This document shows, piece after piece, positions 56,274 through 64,000 of a DNA stretch of 64,000 nt. The notes beneath the pieces are model-generated. The model had not been told where the DNA came from. It ran no database searches and saw nothing but the letters and a program-made list of their open reading frames with translations. Source of the DNA: Amaurobius ferox (lineage: Eukaryota > Arthropoda > Arachnida > Araneae > Amaurobiidae). The stretch lies in NCBI GenBank assembly GCA_951213105.1, contig OX578150.1:22247522-22311521 (forward strand), written 5' to 3'. Each line of letters opens with the position of its first letter. Position 1 is the first letter of the stretch. Both the position numbers and the translations under genes were made by a program.

Positions 56274-56825
56274 TTACTTGGTATATTTGAAATTATTAAT
56301 AATATTATTTACAAATACTTCCGGATATTGGTAATTTTGGCAAATGCGTTTAAGATTATTGATGTGGAGAAAGTGAAACCGAGGATCAGAAAGTCGATGT
56401 ATTCGAAATAGCTGGTTTAAAATGATGTTTCTAAACAATTGAATAGAATTACAAGATTGATATGATAGCAGCTTTATGATAGTGAAGTTGTAAGAATCTT
56501 TTTTATCATATAGATTGGTGATTACATGATTATTGAGGGTATCTAAATTTAGGTCTAAATAATTTACATTTTGACTAACACTAGGCTCATTAGGCGTTAA
56601 TTCTAGGTTAGATGGGTAAAAATCAATATTAATGGGATAGGAATCATCAATGATAATACAAATTAAGTCGTCAACATATCTATATATAATATATGAATTA
56701 CAGTTAAAATGACATTCATAATAATAAAGATATAAGTTAGGGAGTATACTACTACTACAGCTACCTTGTGGTACACCAGATGTTTGTAAATAAGTGTTAT
56801 CACCTTGGATAATATAATTGTTGTA
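56274..56825 (-). CDS. Penelope-like reverse transcriptase fragment, open for 183 codons without ATG (copy G)
   Basis: Minus-strand frame open from the (TA)n edge at 56825 to TAA at 56274-56276, with no internal stop. Residues about 18-34 are the motif-B segment SGVPQGSCSSSILPNLYL, followed by YYYECHF; the catalytic palm motif RYVDDLIC is at about residues 51-58; then DFYPSNLELTPNEPS, NYLDLNLD, NLYDKKDSYNF and the thumb LFRNIILNQLFRIHRLSD. It ends NNIINNFKYTK, directly after the thumb, with no GIY-YIG endonuclease domain. The fingers and motif A are missing, so it cannot be a complete enzyme. Such a long open frame in very AT-rich DNA, with both catalytic Asp present, points to recent origin. 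It belongs with copy D rather than with A/B/C/E. Confidence 0.85.
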   Translation of the reverse strand, partial: YNNYIIQGDNTYLQTSGVPQGSCSSSILPNLYLYYYECHFNCNSYIIYRYVDDLICIIIDDSYPINIDFYPSNLELTPNEPSVSQNVNYLDLNLDTLNNHVITNLYDKKDSYNFTIIKLLSYQSCNSIQLFRNIILNQLFRIHRLSDPRFHFLHINNLKRICQNYQYPEVFVNNIINNFKYTK

Positions 56826-57000
56826 TATATATATATATATTTTTTTTTAATTGTATATTAAAAGTATGCAATATCTTGAGAACGGTTTATGTTAGCGTCT
56901 TTTAAATGATGCCATTCGCTTTTAGAATTGTATATGAAAAGGCTATTATTTTAATATCTTTGAGTTTTAGGGGGGGGGGGGGGGGGTTAATAAATTGGAT
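56826..57000. other. (TA)n edge, family A fragment and poly-G run
   Basis: (TA)n at 56824-56840 bounds copy G. 56865-56965 resembles the family A interior (GCAATATCTTGAGAACGGTT, then TTAGCGTC). A G run is at 56970-56986. Confidence 0.6.
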
Positions 57001-57116
57001 GCATTTCTTTGCTCATAAGCCTCCTCCTTTTAATTAATAAAAATCAATCGGTCTCTTACGTATAACTACTGAAAATCCATTGAATTATTTTATTTAAATA
57101 GCTCTCCTGTTCTAGT
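57001..57116. other. Unassigned short stretch
   Basis: No feature is recognised. Confidence 0.4.
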
Positions 57117-57376
57117 GAACAGGAGAGGTAAGGTAAATATTTCTACAGTCGAAATAGTGCCACACAATTTAGATCGGAACCCAGAAGTGCCGGCATTCAC
57201 AAGGATCTCACCCTCCTTCTCCTGTCACCAACCATTCGGAAGGACTTCCGGATCCACAGATTTAACGTACCCGTACTCCGTGTAAACATGGCAATAATTT
57301 AGGCAGAGCCGGGAATCGAACGCAGGTCCTCCGAGTGCAATGCCCGCGCCTTAGCCACTGGGCTATCCCACCTCGC
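57117..57376 (-). mobile_element. tRNA-headed SINE (copy S6)
   Basis: On the minus strand the tRNA-like head reads GGTGGGATAGCCCAGTGGCT, CGGGCATTGCACTCGGAGGA and the B box GTTCGATTCCCGG. The body has GGAGTACGGGTACGTTAAAT, GGAAGTCCTTCCGAATGGTT and CACTTCTGGGTTCCGATCTA. It is older and more diverged than S1 but has the same tRNA head type, with no 5S segment. Confidence 0.8.
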
Positions 57377-57720
57377 ATGAAGTTTAGTTCAACAATACGC
57401 CCAAAATGAAAACGCTAAGTACCATTCTGCCCTGTTTCATTAATCGATTAAATACAATAGAAAATATAAGAGTTTGAAAAACATTTGTTGAAACAGAGCA
57501 GAAGACATTAAATCAAAAATATCATATATCAAAACCCCTAATATTATATCCCAAAGTAATAAGTAATAAGACTGAATTAAAAAATGAAATATCGTTCACT
57601 TATAAAATTTAATTTTATATTATTTATTTCTTTATTATTTAAATCGGATGAATTGAATAAAAATCGGCTGCTGTATAAGCTCATTTGATTAAATTTCGTT
57701 ACCAATCAATACGATTTAAT
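57377..57720. other. Unassigned AT-rich DNA
   Basis: No gene or repeat is recognised. Confidence 0.5.
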
Positions 57721-57915
57721 TTCAGTGCAAATCAGTAAACACAGTATCAAACTGCGGGCAATATAATAGCGTGTATTTAATAGCAAAAAGGAATGAGGAA
57801 GGGCCGAAAAAGCAGAGCACGGAGAGGCCAGGACAAGGAAAATGCATTAGAGAATAGTATATCTGCCAGAAACGTCTTCAGGGGCACATTCTAGACAGAT
57901 ATACTTAAATCCGTT
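57721..57915. repeat. PLE-associated repeat R, copy 3
   Basis: Very similar to 2850-3045: AATCAGTAAACACAGTATCA, AGAGCACGGAGAGGCCAGGA, and CAGAAACGTCTTCAGGGGCA followed by CATTCTAGACAG. Copies 1 and 3 keep the same boundaries to within a few bases. Confidence 0.7.
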
Positions 57916-57939
57916 GATCTTATTTCATTTTTATTCATT

Positions 57940-59229
57940 TTTATTTATTTATATAATTAATAAATAATTATATATTTTTTTTTCTTTGTTAGCCACTAAA
58001 ATTGGGAAAGTTGTCTTAGATGTTATCAAGTGGAAGCTGATACAGTGAGTTGAAAATTTTAATAACGAATTTGGGAGGATATGCATTATTAGTCGCTGTA
58101 CTCAATATTTCCATAAAATATGCTAATTTATAATTTTCATCAAAAATTTTCTTGATTCCAAGAACCTGATTTATTATAATATTTCTAAAAACTGATATAT
58201 GCAAACAAGAGTCAAAATGTTGAATTTTAGATGTATTACATTTAAAATCCTGTCTTTTATCATACAACTTTATAACCATATTACAATTTTGTAAATTTAT
58301 ATTTAAATCCAAAATGTTGGGAAAGTCGTCTTAGATGTTATCAAGTGGAAGCTGATACAGTGAGTTGAAAATTTTAATAACGAATTTGGGAGGATATGCA
58401 TTATTAGTCGCTGTACTCAATATTTCCATAAAATATGCTAATTTATAATTTTCATCAAAAATTTTCTTGATTCCAAGAACCTGATTTATTATAATATTTT
58501 TAAAAACTGATATATGCAAACAAGAGTCAAAATGTTGAATTTTAGATGTATTACATTTAAAATCCTGTCTTTTATCATACAACTTTATAACCATATTACA
58601 ATTTTGTAAATTTAAATTTAAATCCAAAATGTTTGCAACATTGGAGTCATTATTAGTTGCATTTAATTGTAAATTATTAGGATAAAAGTTAAATACTAGA
58701 GGGATATTATTATGGGATACATATAATATGTCATCTAAACATGTGAATATTATGCAATCCTGGATTGATGTTCTTTTCATAGAAGAATAAATACAGATTA
58801 ACTAATAATGATGAGGCACACCCTCCTTGTGGGATACCAAACTGTTGCTTAAAAAAATACCATCATGTTGAATATAATTCTCATAGAGAGTGAAGCTAAG
58901 TAATTTTTTAAAAGAAAATTTGAATATTTTAGGTTGATATTATATTTTTCAAAAATTCCTAAAATAATTCTATACAAATTATCTGCATCAATATTATTAA
59001 ACAAATCTTTGAAATCAAAAGTATAAATACTATGAATATTAGTAAGATTTTTTAACTTTTTAACTAATTCTAAACTGTTTTTCATAATATGACAATTATT
59101 TGAGATCTCATCTGACAAGGATACTTCATTTAAAATTTCTAATAATAATTTACCAACATTAGTAATGTAAGAATTATGCCCACTAGTAATAGTTCGAAAA
59201 GCAAATATATATATATATAAAAGTGTCAT
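57940..59229 (-). pseudogene. Penelope-like reverse transcriptase with an internal 315-bp tandem duplication (copy E)
   Basis: Minus strand. The 5' part (58849-59229) reads FRTITSGHNSYITNVGKLLL, then FDFKDLFNNIDADNLYRI, the motif-A region with its catalytic Asp. A frame change follows; motif B is readable near 58810-58850 (FGIPQ-GCASSL in another frame). The 149-residue ORF (58331-58780) has TCLDDILYVS, ANILDLNLNLQNC, YDKRQDFKCN and the thumb. The thumb part is then repeated at 58016-58312 by a tandem duplication with a 315-bp period and few differences. The 5' edge is at a (TA)n tract (59203-59219). No endonuclease domain follows. Confidence 0.85.
58004..58633. repeat. Recent 315-bp tandem duplication within PLE copy E
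   Basis: GGGAAAG(T/C)... starts at 58004 and again at 58319. The two units are nearly identical, including the TGATACAGTGAGTTGAAAAT word, so the duplication postdates the insertion. Confidence 0.9.
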
Positions 59230-59259
59230 AGATACCGGAGCATACTAAAAGAATTAAGG

Positions 59260-59830
59260 ATACTTAGCAAATTTGAATAGCTAAAAATACAAAATATATT
59301 AAGTAAAAAAGAATGACGAAACAAAATACATTTATTTTATTGCGCAAATGCAGCATATAAATAAAATGTTTTCAATAATAATAAAAGTTTAAAAATCCAA
59401 TGAAAGAATAGAGAGAATTTTCAACACAGAAAACCCCAGCATTACAAAATGCCTTACAAATAAAAGTATCAAACAGAGAATCATCAATCAAGTGGAAAAT
59501 ATAAATGCAAACCTCTAATCATCAATCTGAAGACAATAAAAAAACATCAATGGAAAGGAATCGATAAAATAATATCAAATAAAATCCAAGCATGAGAGCT
59601 TTACACGTGGACAAGTTCTAGGCCTAATAATAAATTGTTCATTTCAATAAAACTCTTTATCAAGTCCAGGTATTTCATAAAAATGAACACAAAATGCATA
59701 TTTCTGATATCAGTGATAGATTATCTTTGTTTGATACTTTTATTTGTAAGGCATTTTGTAATGTTGGGGTTTTTTGAGTTGAAAATTCTCTCTATTCTTT
59801 CATTGGATTTTTAAACTTTTATTATTATTA
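59260..59830. mobile_element. PLE P-block (minus) with foldback arms
   Basis: 59275-59700 is a minus copy of the P block (CACGTGGACAAGTTCTAGGC and AATTGTTCATTTCAATAAAA words). Its 59383-59478 segment is the near-perfect complement of 59728-59830 (GTTTGATACTTTTATTTGTA, GAGTTGAAAATTCTCTCTAT), so the block folds back on itself. Confidence 0.75.
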
Positions 59831-60050
59831 TTACATATATATATTTGGATTTTAATTGATTTTTTATTATCGATTCCATTTCACTAATATTTGTTGATTA
59901 TCTTCAGCGTGATGACTAGAAATTTGCATTTTATTTTCCACTTGATTGATGATTCTCTATTTAATACTTCTTTTTATTAGTTAGGCATTTTCTAATGTTA
60001 GGCTTTTTTGAGTTACAACGTCTCTCTATTCTTTCATTGTATTTTCAAAC

Positions 60051-60086
<36 letters not shown>

Positions 60087-60105
60087 TATTATCATCATTA
60101 TATGT
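59831..60105 (+). mobile_element. PLE P-block 3' part (plus), ending in (ATT)n and (TA)n
   Basis: TATCGATTCCATTTCACTAA, GATGACTAGAAATTTGCATT and GTTACAACGTCTCTCTATTC words in P-block order, then an (ATT)n expansion at about 60049-60100 and (TA)n. Confidence 0.75.
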
Positions 60106-60124
60106 ATATATATATATATAATAA

Positions 60125-60745
60125 AAATATATAATTAAAATTCAATGATAGAATAGAGAGAAGTTGTAACTCAAAATACCCTAAATTAAATTATGCCTAT
60201 AAATGAAAAAGAAGTATTAAAAAGAGAATCATCAATCATGAGGAAAATAAAATGCATATTACTAGTCATCAAGCTAAAGATTATCAACAAATATCAACAA
60301 ATATTTATGGTGTGGATTCATAAATAGAAAAACAAAAAAATCCAAGCTTTAAAGTTATACACGTGAATAAGAACTAGGCCTAAAAAATTGTTCATTTCGA
60401 AAAAATTCTTTTTCAAGTCCAAGTATTTAATCAACATGAACACAAAATATACTTGTTTCTGAATTAGAGGTAGATTATATTATTTATATCTATAAACTCT
60501 CAATTCTTGGACGACTAGCATAAAGATTGAACAATTATATAGGAAACAAGAATACCTGAAATACACTGCAAATGTTCAATGCATTCGTGCAATAATAAAT
60601 GAAGAGACCAATGTTGCCAATCGCAAAAGATAAAAGGAGATATCTACTGTTGCCAATCGTGAGAAATAAATAACATTATTGCGAAAAGGCAATAAAATAT
60701 GATATATTCTACTGTAAAAGCTACAAAATAAAGGGGCGTCGAAAG
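60125..60745 (-). mobile_element. PLE P-block (minus), nearly complete
   Basis: The minus strand reads, in order, GCCTTTTCGCAATAATG, CGATTGGCAACAGTAG, CGATTGGCAACATTGGTCTC, TCTATAAATATAA, TACTTGGACTTGAAAAAG, TTTTTTCGAAATGAAC, TAGGCCTAG, CACGTGTATAAC, GATGACTAG and the 3' end at the (TA)n near 60104-60124. It is tail to tail with the plus copy at 59831. Confidence 0.75.
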
Positions 60746-61004
60746 CTCAGACCTACCGACTCGTCCAAGGACTGAGAGCAGCAAAATGGAAGGCCGGACA
60801 AGTGGGACATTGTCAAGAAAAAAAATAAAGGGGCGTGTAATATAATAGAAAACAAGGAGGCTAAAGTAAGAGGCTTAAGAATATTTAGCTAACCCAAATT
60901 TTAACTAACATTTACTAAATATGCTGGATATTTATATAATTTACCGGTAATTTTAAGGTTATTAATATGCATAGCATGAAATTCATGCTATGCACATGCT
61001 ATGC
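60746..61004. other. Short dispersed motif G and a 25-bp palindrome
   Basis: 60735-60796 (GTCGAAAGCTCAGACC, GAGCAGCAAAATGGAAGGCC) resembles 52840-52890. GCATAGCATGAA-A-TTCATGCTATGC (60969-60993) is a perfect 25-bp palindrome directly before the microsatellite. Confidence 0.6.
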
Positions 61005-61010
61005 ACACAA

Positions 61011-61059
<49 letters not shown>

Positions 61060-61175
61060 CACTTTTTTTTTTCATTTGCTTGAAGATTTGCTCATTTATT
61101 CTTTTATTTTATAAGCTTGTTAGAAAGATAGGTTTTTCGAGTTACAGCTTTTCACTTATATATATATATATATAT
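61005..61175. repeat. (CA)n(TA)n and (TA)n tracts around a short PLE-like tail
   Basis: (CA)n(TA)n at 61005-61060 and (TA)n at 61157-61175. Between them lie TTCATTTGCTTGAAGATTTG and GAGTTACAGCTTTTCACTTA, words of the P-block 3' end. The second tract bounds PLE copy F. Confidence 0.8.
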
Positions 61176-61677
61176 TATGAAAATCAGTCACAGATCAATA
61201 ATGAAATCATATTTCTCCGTTATGTTGACGATTTGATTATTGGATATGAAGATGAGAACGTTCAAATGAATTTTGAGTTTTATCCTTCTAATTTAATCTT
61301 GGAAGAAAATCCTCAAGTTAATAAATATGTGGTCAATTTTTTGGATCTGTGTATAGACTTCAACAACCACAATCTATCAATTTGCATTTACGACAAACGG
61401 CATACCTATAACATACCTATTTCAGGTATAATGTATAATACACTGGACTTCGAATTTACACAAAAATATATTCAGGAACGTTTTCATTGGAGGATTATCA
61501 AGAACGAAACGTATTGTTAACAATGACGTCTTCAGATTTAAAACTGATCAGGCTTTTATACAAGAGGCTTTTAAACAAAAATACCCTATCCCTTTTATGA
61601 GGAATTATATAACTTATTTCTATGGTAAAAATGATAATTATGGTTCACAATTATGTGCATTTTTGAAAACTTTTTGA
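61176..61677 (+). pseudogene. Penelope-like reverse transcriptase, 5'-truncated with one frameshift (copy F)
   Basis: From the (TA)n edge the frame reads YENQSQINNEIIFL then RYVDDLIIGYED (both catalytic Asp intact), NFEFYPSNLILEENPQVN, VNFLDLCIDFNNHNLSI, YDKRHTYNIPISG. Around 61460-61475 the frame changes; the thumb continues as RTKRIVNNDVFRFKTDQ, FIQEAFKQKYPIPFMRNY, ending FLKTF with TGA at 61675-61677. The long ORF start at 60990 merely translates the microsatellite. This is a third RT lineage, near the fragment at 3527. No GIY-YIG domain before the stop. Confidence 0.82.
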
Positions 61678-62046
61678 AGATCCATCTTTATGCATTTGGC
61701 AAGTGATGACAACATTGCTTTGTACTGTGTATTTGAACCTAGTTCGAGTATTTAAGAAGCTGACATCTGAGTGCGTTATTACATCTTATGATACTTCGGT
61801 ATCTATCTATTTATTTTATTATTTTGTTATATTTTCAATTTGGCCTGGTCTTGTGATAATTATGATTGTCACTACGGGGGTTGGCTTCAGTCGGTGCTGG
61901 CGTCCAGGACTGCAGTGCCGCGGCATTTGAGACATGCATGTTGGTGTAAGGTCACTACCCCTTACCGCCATTATGTAAACACCTTACGCTGCCTTCCTTC
62001 TCTTTTTTTCTCTGTTATTTTTATTTTGTTATATAATATAATATAA
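61678..62046 (+). mobile_element. 3' untranslated region of PLE copy F
   Basis: Runs from the RT stop to the next (CA)n/(TA)n tract at 62047, in the position taken by 3' blocks in other copies. It includes a GC-richer segment (GGCGTCCAGGACTGCAGTGC). The ORFs here are in two frames without motifs. Confidence 0.55.
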
Positions 62047-62080
<34 letters not shown>

Positions 62081-62081
62081 G

Positions 62082-62138
<57 letters not shown>
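62047..62138. repeat. (TA)n(CA)n(TA)n microsatellite
   Basis: A compound microsatellite between PLE copies F and H. Confidence 0.95.
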
Positions 62139-62141
<3 letters not shown>

Positions 62142-62411
62142 GAAGTATTTGTAAATAATATTATTAATAATTTCAAATATACCACGTAATCATTTTACAC
62201 ATGCATTATTTATCTTTGATTGGATAACTCAATTTTGAGAATTCACCCATTCTTATCACCTAACTTACCACTTAGCCTGAGTCTAATACTGTTTACTATT
62301 TTCGAATGACTGTTTTCCACTTTTCCTGAGTCCTATACTGATTACTATTTTTGAAAGTCTCCATACATATTATGTATCGTTCAAATGTATTCATTCCGAT
62401 GCCCACTCGCA

Positions 62412-62430
62412 TTGACGAAGTGAGGTGAAA
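62412..62430 (+). ncRNA. Degenerate hammerhead-like core
   Basis: TTGACGA (62412-62418) and GAAA (62427-62430) are followed by TGCTCAGTCGC, whose GTC could be the cleavage triplet. The first box has T instead of the invariant C, so activity is unlikely as it stands. Confidence 0.3.
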
Positions 62431-62646
62431 TGCTCAGTCGCTCGTGCAACTTACACGCGGTTACAATGCTTGTGAGTTCATATTTCTGTTCGAGGAAGTA
62501 TTATTTTTCTGATTTGTAATTCAATTGATTTATTTTTCTCCTTCCACTAGGCAGTAGACAGTTCCAATGGTGTCTATAGTTAAATACTATCGCCATTGTC
62601 AGAAACTGGCTATTCTATCGGTTTTAATTCGAATTGTAGGGCTGTC

Positions 62647-62669
62647 CTGATGAGAATGCAATTTCGAAC
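62647..62669 (+). ncRNA. Hammerhead-like core with GAAC box
   Basis: CTGATGA (62647-62653), a stem-loop GAA-TGCAAT-TTC that fits stem II, then GAAC (62666-62669) where GAAA is usual. It lies in the 3' region of PLE copy H. Confidence 0.35.
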
Positions 62670-62990
62670 TAACCGCCATTTTTGTGTAGTTTCAATTAAT
62701 TGTTCTCTATGTCTTAATCTTTTATCTTGAGCTAATTATTATTGCCTTTTCTCATTTTTGCCGTGTTTTATTTTTATTTTTATTTATATTTATATACTTT
62801 TACTTGTGAATTTTATATCCTAGTATTCTTCTCATCCCCCTTTACCATTGTAGTGATATGTTACCTTCTATCTTTATCCTTAGTCTTGGTCTATAGTTAC
62901 TCATTTGTAACAGATATGCTAGTGATGGGTTTTTTTGTACATACAGTAGTTTATACGTAATTTTCGCTTAAAATCTTTCAATTTTTATTT

Positions 62991-63308
<318 letters not shown>

Positions 63309-64000
63309 CAGAGAGGGAGAGAGACAAATGGTGGAATATGTGAGGAACTCGACTGGATTCTGTATTAAATAGAAATAATGGATTAGCAATTTTGCAATTT
63401 TAGGTTTTAGAATAAACATTCAAACTTTTCCGAAATATCTGTGGCTGGAACAATCCTTCGAGTTAAGAGAGAACGAAAACGTTTGTGCGTGTGTTTGCAC
63501 TTTAAACGATCGTCTGCTGATTAAAAACAACTTTTTCTCGTTCTAAACCAACACTCTTATCACATCGTATTCGTATCTGCAGAGGGGGAATTTTCCCAGC
63601 GTACCAAAATATCGTAATTTTTTTATTTACCTCGACCAAACGTCGCCATTTTACGCGGAGAAGCGATTGCAGAGGATATAAGAACGCATTAAAAAAATTC
63701 CAATGATGCAGTGAAACTTGTATAGGACGGTACTCAAGAGACTTGAATCAAGAAAAATTGATCTTTTACACGGGAAATGGCTGAATACGGATAGGTATGC
63801 GACAAGAAAAACTCGCAGGAAAATATATGTTTAATATTGATGCATCTAATTAAATAGTTTGTTTAAATTCATAAAAATGGTTTAGTTAATTTTACAATAA
63901 ACAAAATGAATTGATAACACAAAAAGAGTTTTTATTGATTTCGTCCGTCGGTTTGCCAACTGCTGATTGTTGTGCAAGTTAATACTGTCTGGATCCGATT
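63309..64000. other. Unassigned, apparently low-copy DNA
   Basis: No match to any repeat seen in this window and base composition is less extreme (GCAGAGGGGGAATTTTCCCA, ACCAAACGTCGCCATTTTAC). No ORF of note or RNA is recognised. It could be host intergenic or untranslated sequence. Confidence 0.35.

Overview
The window is AT-rich eukaryotic repeat DNA. It has no operons, no rRNA operon, no CRISPR array and no long host ORF. Long (TA)n, (CA)n and CAGA-type microsatellites, decayed Penelope-like retroelements (PLEs), RNA polymerase III-derived SINEs with a 5S rRNA-like head, Helitron-like 3' ends, hAT-like and pogo-like termini, foldback elements and satellite arrays all point to a metazoan, most likely an arthropod. 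An arachnid would fit, but that is only an impression and the species cannot be read from the sequence. No host protein gene could be supported; the only unexplained ORFs are short and low-confidence.

Layout. 1-6330: a dispersed repeat, a tRNA-headed SINE, a Helitron-like 3' end, PLE untranslated blocks, a PLE thumb fragment, a full 5S/tRNA-SINE with target-site duplication (TSD), and a second, clearer Helitron 3' end. 7173-11830: one copy of a 1.4-kb dispersed family ('B'), a head-to-head inverted pair of PLE 3' blocks, a nearly full-length but broken PLE RT on the minus strand, and a 184-bp near-perfect palindrome. 12590-18835: one 45-bp satellite array split by two copies of a SINE/RTE-tailed family ('D'); the first of these is itself split by two directly abutting copies of family B and carries a tRNA-like hairpin. 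18850-21845: two satellites, one of about 300 bp period and one of 39 bp with an exact 273-bp (7 x 39) higher-order period. 21977-26800: four copies of a 0.93-kb family ('A') arranged minus, minus, plus, plus around a small foldback, followed by a hammerhead-ribozyme-like motif.

28033-36230: more family B, then a nested structure in which a 3.46-kb hAT-like non-autonomous element (17-bp terminal inverted repeats, CATTAT duplication) sits inside one arm of a long-arm foldback element, which itself sits in the ~300-bp satellite. 37751-40385: two further large inverted duplications. 40518-45460: a cluster of PLE copies, including a 1.24-kb tandem duplication. 45519-47181: family B split by a SINE with a 12-bp TSD. 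47919-51800: family A and relatives. 52210-54072: a second hammerhead-like motif, a GC-rich MITE and a probable hAT relic. 56071-62992: PLE copies again, including a 183-codon open RT fragment without an ATG at 56274-56825 (minus). 62993-63308 is a ~300-bp (TA)n tract with a (TG)n end.

The most interesting signal is the PLE system as a whole: at least two RT lineages; copies bounded on both sides by (TA)n tracts; repeated 5' truncation at the same RT codons; ORFs that end right after the thumb with no C-terminal GIY-YIG domain visible; 3' blocks carrying hammerhead-like cores; and frequent inverted pairing. Whether any copy is active, and whether this is an undescribed PLE lineage, is inference.
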